Part shown: piece after piece, positions 8,470 to 12,022 of the stretch
Numbering within the stretch: the first letter of the stretch is position 1
Layout of the letters: every line of letters starts with the position of its first letter
Source of the DNA: Alcaligenaceae bacterium
GTDB taxonomy: Bacteria > Pseudomonadota > Gammaproteobacteria > Burkholderiales > Burkholderiaceae
DNA: 12,022 nucleotides
NCBI GenBank assembly: GCA_947445495.1
Contig: CANFEI010000011.1
Span: forward strand, 1-12,022
Direction: 5' to 3'
Program-made: the position numbers and the translations under genes
The notes under the pieces: model-generated
Told to the model about the DNA's origin: nothing
Databases searched by the model: none
Seen by the model: the letters and a program-made list of their open reading frames with translations, nothing else

Positions 8470-10368
8470 ATGTTTGATTTTAAAAATACGGACCAGATTC
8501 AAAAAAACAAGTTTGTGTTTAGAGCCGTCCTGGCCGGACTATTTGCAGTCGTCTGTTTCGCGGTACTTGTCATGCGCTTTTGGGTGCTGCAAGTCGAACG
8601 TCATGACAGCCTGTCGGCACGAGCGGACAGTAATCGCATGGCGGTTATTCCGATCCCTCCGCGTCGCGGAGATATTCTGGATCGTAATGGTGAGGTGCTC
8701 GCACGAAACGTGCTGAGCTTTACTCTTGAGGTCGTACCCGCCAAGGCAGGCAATATTGATCAGCTCTTGAGTAAATTAACGCCAGTTGTTTATGTTGGGC
8801 CGGCCGATCAGCGGCGCTTTAAGCGCAGAGTCGCTGAAAGCGGCCGGTACGCGGGTGTTGTGTTGCGTAATAATTTAAATGAGACAGAGGCAGCGTGGTT
8901 CTCGGCGCACTCGATGCGCTTTCCGGGCGTTGAGCTCAGGGCGCGCTGGGTGCGCGAGTATCCTCAAGGTCAGGCTGCTGCGCATGTGGTTGGTTATGTT
9001 GGCCGTATATCCGAGTCAGATTTGCTTGGGCTTGAAGAAAGAAATGAGCTTGGCAATTATCGTGGTACCGATATCATTGGCAAGAAAGGCATCGAAAAAA
9101 CCTACGAGGCACTGCTGCACGGCAAGACGGGTTTAGAAGAGCTGGAAATCACCGCACGCGGGCGACCTGTCCGTGTGCTGCGCAAATTAGATCCCATGCC
9201 AGGCGCCAATTTGACGCTATCGCTCGATATGGGGCTCCAGCGGATCGCTGAAGAAGCGTTTAAAAATATGCGTGGCGCTCTTGTTGCGATCGAGCCCGCT
9301 ACCGGAGAAATTCTGGCGTTCGTATCACAGCCCTCGTTTGATCCTAATTTATTTGTGGACGGAATCGATGTCGAAAGTTGGCGACGCCTAAACGAATCCC
9401 CGGATCATCCTCTGATTAATCGACCTGTTTATGGAACCTACCCTGTTGGTTCAACCTATAAACCCTTTGTGGCGCTCGCTGCACTGGAGCTTAAGAAGCG
9501 ACGTGCAAATGAGCGAATAGATGATCCGGGGTTTTTCGAGTTCGCAGGCCAGCGATTTAGAAATGCCGGGTCAGCAGCGTTTGGCTCAATCGATATGCAC
9601 CATGCACTGGTCGTGTCATCGGATACCTATTTTTATTCTTTGGGCCCCGAGATCGGTGTCAATGCGTTGCACGACTTTATGAAGCCTTTTGGTTTTGGTC
9701 AGTTAACTGGAGTAGATATCGAAGGAGAGCGCCGAGGCGTGCTGCCTTCAACAGAGTGGAAACGTACGGCCTATAAAACGCGTGATCAGCAACGATGGTA
9801 TGCCGGTGAAACGGTCTCGGTAGCGGTTGGGCAAGGATATAACGCTTTCACATTAATGCAGCTCGCCCAAGCCACAGCTGTTCTGGCTAATGATGGTGCG
9901 TACATGAAGCCACAATTGCTGCGTTCGATTCGGGACGCGTTGTCGGGCGAGCAAACGGTGGTTGAGCCGCAGACAACACATACGATTGCGCTCAAGCGAG
10001 AGAACTTGGAGGTCATCAGACGCGCCATGACAGATGTGACGCTTTCTGGGACCGCCAGCCAAGCCTTTGTGGGTGCGCCCTATCAGACCGCCGGCAAGAC
10101 CGGAACGGCGCAAGTCTACAGCCTGCGAGGGGCAAAGTATCAGAGCTCAGCAATCGACGAACGCCTACGAGACCACGCCTTGTTTATGGCCTATGCGCCA
10201 GCCAAACAGCCAAAAATCGCAGTAGCGGTGCTCGTTGAGAACGCCGGCTGGGGCGGGAGTATTGCTGCTCCGATCGCACGCAAGGTGTTTGACGCCTGGT
10301 TGTTACGTGATCAAAAGACAGTACCTGCTGCGTTAAACAACGTGCCTGCGCCACGAGGGTCACAATGA
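8470..10368 (+). CDS. mrdA: Penicillin-binding protein 2 (elongasome transpeptidase)
   Basis: Class B PBP that crosslinks peptidoglycan during lateral-wall growth, working as a pair with RodA. The product is 632 aa (E. coli PBP2 633). A cytoplasmic N terminus is followed by one membrane helix at about 16-39, then the non-catalytic pedestal domain with IPPRRGDILDRNGEVLARN near 62-80 and GTDIIGKKGIEKTYE. The transpeptidase domain has all three signatures: S328-T-Y-K331 with the acyl-enzyme serine, S383-S-D385 (the SxD form typical of PBP2) and K543-T-G545. A Gln-rich, Trp-containing segment (DQQRWYAGETVSVAVGQGYN) lies between them, as in other PBP2 proteins. Its stop overlaps the rodA start (ATGA), so translation is coupled. 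It has no Shine-Dalgarno of its own, which suggests dependence on ribosomes arriving from mreD. Confidence 0.97.
   Translation: MFDFKNTDQIQKNKFVFRAVLAGLFAVVCFAVLVMRFWVLQVERHDSLSARADSNRMAVIPIPPRRGDILDRNGEVLARNVLSFTLEVVPAKAGNIDQLLSKLTPVVYVGPADQRRFKRRVAESGRYAGVVLRNNLNETEAAWFSAHSMRFPGVELRARWVREYPQGQAAAHVVGYVGRISESDLLGLEERNELGNYRGTDIIGKKGIEKTYEALLHGKTGLEELEITARGRPVRVLRKLDPMPGANLTLSLDMGLQRIAEEAFKNMRGALVAIEPATGEILAFVSQPSFDPNLFVDGIDVESWRRLNESPDHPLINRPVYGTYPVGSTYKPFVALAALELKKRRANERIDDPGFFEFAGQRFRNAGSAAFGSIDMHHALVVSSDTYFYSLGPEIGVNALHDFMKPFGFGQLTGVDIEGERRGVLPSTEWKRTAYKTRDQQRWYAGETVSVAVGQGYNAFTLMQLAQATAVLANDGAYMKPQLLRSIRDALSGEQTVVEPQTTHTIALKRENLEVIRRAMTDVTLSGTASQAFVGAPYQTAGKTGTAQVYSLRGAKYQSSAIDERLRDHALFMAYAPAKQPKIAVAVLVENAGWGGSIAAPIARKVFDAWLLRDQKTVPAALNNVPAPRGSQ
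10355..10359 (+). promoter_or_regulatory. Ribosome binding site of rodA inside mrdA
   Basis: GAGGG lies within the last codons of mrdA, 5 nt before the rodA ATG at 10365. Together with the ATGA overlap it supports this start. Confidence 0.65.
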
Positions 10369-11522
10369 AAATATTATTTAGATTTTGCGTGCGTGCTGTG
10401 ACGGCAATCGATTGGCCCTTGATGGTTATATTGTTTTTATTGGCGGGTGCGGGGCTTGTGGTGATGCATTCTGCGGTCGGTGGGACAGACTGGCGCTTCG
10501 CTGATCAGGTCCGTAACTTTGCGGTAGCCCTTGCCGCAATGTGGGTCGTTGCGATGACGCCACCACACATCATTATTCGGCTGGCAGTGCCGATTTATGT
10601 TTTAGGGGTGTTGCTCTTGCTCGGCGTGATGTTTTTTGGTGATACGAGTAAAGGCGCGACGCGTTGGCTGAATTTGGGCTTTACACGCATACAACCCTCC
10701 GAGATCATGAAGATTGCCGCGCCGCTTATTTTGGTGTGGTATTTCCAGTCACGCGAAGGTTCCGTGAGAGTCCTCGATTTTTTTATTGCGAGCGTGCTAC
10801 TGGCGATTCCGTTTCTGTTGATCGTGAAGCAGCCAGACCTTGGAACGGCGTTGCTTGTTTTTGGCGCTGGTTTTTGTGTGATGTATTTTGCAGGCTTGTC
10901 TTTCAAGTTGCTTGTGCCGTTGTTGATTGCCGGAGTAGTTGGCATTGTCAGTGTTATGGCTTACCAAGAAGAGTTGTGTCAGCCGGATACTACCTGGGTT
11001 GGTTTTCACGACTATCAAAAGCATCGGGTTTGCACGTTGCTTGACCCGACGACTGATCCGCTAGGTAAGGGCTTTCACATCATCCAGTCGACGATCGCTG
11101 TCGGGTCGGGTGGCATTTACGGTAAAGGCTATATGGCTGGCACGCAAAGCCAACTCGATTTCATTCCCGAGAGGACGACAGATTTTATTTTCGCTGTCTT
11201 TGCGGAAGAATTTGGTTTGTACGGTGGCGTGACGCTGTTGGTGTTGTATCTCGTCTTGATCGCCCGGGGTTTATCGATAGCTGTTGGGGCGTCCACGCAC
11301 GCGAGTCGCTTGCTCGCGGGAGCACTCACCATGGTGCTGTTTGTCTATGTCTTTGTAAATATTGGTATGGTGATCGGCATAGTGCCCGTTGTAGGCGTGC
11401 CGCTGCCATTTTTGAGCTATGGTGGGACGGCCTTGCTCACGATTGGAATCGCCTGTGGCATTCTTATGAGTATTAGCAAGTATCGTTCGCCGCATGACGA
11501 TGAGCAACGCAGTTTTACCTGA
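10365..11522 (+). CDS. rodA: RodA peptidoglycan glycosyltransferase (SEDS family)
   Basis: Multi-pass membrane enzyme that polymerises lipid II into glycan strands for wall elongation, in complex with PBP2. It is 385 aa, a little longer than E. coli RodA (370), with about ten hydrophobic segments. Visible SEDS marks are GATRWLNLGFTRIQPSEIMK, KQPDLGTALL, the large periplasmic loop HDYQKHRVCTLLDP with DPLGKGFHIIQS and GSGGIYGKGY, the catalytic aspartate D273 in FIPERTTDFIFAVFAEEFG, and the C-terminal signature GIVPVVGVPLPFLSYGGTA with S351-YGG354. The periplasmic loop contains two cysteines, C205 and C223, discussed in the findings. It overlaps the mrdA stop by 4 bp (ATGA) and is the last gene of the operon. 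Its 3' end overlaps mutY, on the opposite strand, by 8 bp, with no terminator between them. Confidence 0.97.
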   Translation: MKILFRFCVRAVTAIDWPLMVILFLLAGAGLVVMHSAVGGTDWRFADQVRNFAVALAAMWVVAMTPPHIIIRLAVPIYVLGVLLLLGVMFFGDTSKGATRWLNLGFTRIQPSEIMKIAAPLILVWYFQSREGSVRVLDFFIASVLLAIPFLLIVKQPDLGTALLVFGAGFCVMYFAGLSFKLLVPLLIAGVVGIVSVMAYQEELCQPDTTWVGFHDYQKHRVCTLLDPTTDPLGKGFHIIQSTIAVGSGGIYGKGYMAGTQSQLDFIPERTTDFIFAVFAEEFGLYGGVTLLVLYLVLIARGLSIAVGASTHASRLLAGALTMVLFVYVFVNIGMVIGIVPVVGVPLPFLSYGGTALLTIGIACGILMSISKYRSPHDDEQRSFT

Positions 11523-12022
11523 GCACGTTGTCGTTTATTAGGCCAAGCAGTAGCTTGCGAATGGGTGCGGGTAGTCCTTTGCTGTGCAGTGAATTTATTT
11601 TGGTCCAATGAAGTGTGGACTTGCCAAAGGATTGCCCGGCTGCAGAAGACTTGGGTTCAGTCGTCCGTGCGATCACTGGTGCAATCGTCAGGCGATAGTG
11701 CGTAAAAACATGTAAAAAAGCCGGAAGCCTCTCAATCTTTGTGACTTGGAGACCGAGTGACACGCAGAAGTCGGTGCTCGATACGTCAGCACTAAACTCT
11801 GGCAGACTCCATAAGCCCCCCCAAATTCCGGTTGCGGGTCGTTGTTCGAGCAAAATGTGACCTGAACGATGCGCAAGCATGATCGCGACGCTACGTTCAG
11901 GCAGGGTCTTGCGAGTCCGCGCGGAAGGTAATTCATCGGTTCGCCCCTCTTTACGTGCCATGCAGTCGGAATGGATTGGGCAATCCTGACAGCGCGGTCG
12001 ACTGCGCGTGCAAAGTGTCGCG
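11515..12022 (-). CDS. mutY: A/G-specific adenine glycosylase MutY, partial (5' end outside window)
   Basis: DNA repair glycosylase that removes adenine mispaired with 8-oxoguanine. Only the C-terminal 168 residues are in the window; the frame stays open to the right edge. It begins just before the [4Fe-4S] cluster ligands, whose C-x6-C-x2-C-x5-C spacing is intact (cysteine codons at 12010-12012, 11989-11991, 11980-11982 and 11962-11964). The NUDIX-like C-terminal domain that recognises 8-oxoG follows, with SVAIMLAHRSGHILLEQRP, GIWGGLWSLPEF and FTHYRLTI. The ATG at 11959-11961 falls directly after the fourth cysteine and is internal, not a start. The catalytic helix-hairpin-helix domain lies outside. 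It is tail-to-tail with rodA, overlapping by 8 bp. Confidence 0.95.
   Translation of the reverse strand, partial: ATLCTRSRPRCQDCPIHSDCMARKEGRTDELPSARTRKTLPERSVAIMLAHRSGHILLEQRPATGIWGGLWSLPEFSADVSSTDFCVSLGLQVTKIERLPAFLHVFTHYRLTIAPVIARTTEPKSSAAGQSFGKSTLHWTKINSLHSKGLPAPIRKLLLGLINDNVLR

Overview
The window is chromosomal housekeeping DNA from a betaproteobacterium, most likely Burkholderiales and close to Alcaligenaceae. This rests on gene order (gatCAB divergent from mreBCD-mrdA-rodA, with xth and pyrE beside them), on beta-type sequence details (GatB beginning with an IGLETHTQL block, XthA with a DWNIAH active-site block, RodA with HDYQKHRVCTLLDP) and on moderate GC by eye. The species cannot be named from this sequence.

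Layout from left to right: the 3' part of ampG (+), cut by the left edge; xth (-), tail-to-tail with ampG; a 63-bp divergent gap; pyrE (+), whose stop overlaps the stop of gatB by 4 bp; gatC-gatA-gatB (-), a tightly packed operon read right to left; a 130-bp divergent promoter region at about 5719-5848; mreB-mreC-mreD-mrdA-rodA (+), the elongasome operon; and mutY (-), cut by the right edge and overlapping the rodA 3' end by 8 bp. Coding density is very high. No stretch longer than 300 bases lacks a gene, and I see no tRNA, rRNA, mobile element, CRISPR array or phage gene.

The genes form three functional groups. Cell-wall elongation: MreB filaments, MreC, MreD, the PBP2 transpeptidase and the RodA glycosyltransferase, with AmpG (muropeptide recycling) at the other end of the window. 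Translation fidelity: GatCAB amidates mischarged Glu-tRNA(Gln) and/or Asp-tRNA(Asn). DNA repair and nucleotide supply: exonuclease III (AP endonuclease), MutY (adenine glycosylase acting opposite 8-oxoG) and PyrE (pyrimidine synthesis).

I found no new system and none of the genes looks broken or foreign. The points worth a second look are small and mostly regulatory: competing hairpins between mreB and mreC, the divergent gatC/mreB control region with a GC hairpin and T-run in the mreB leader, a hairpin in the gatC leader, two tail-to-tail gene overlaps, a cysteine pair in a periplasmic RodA loop, and a substitution beside the XthA active site.
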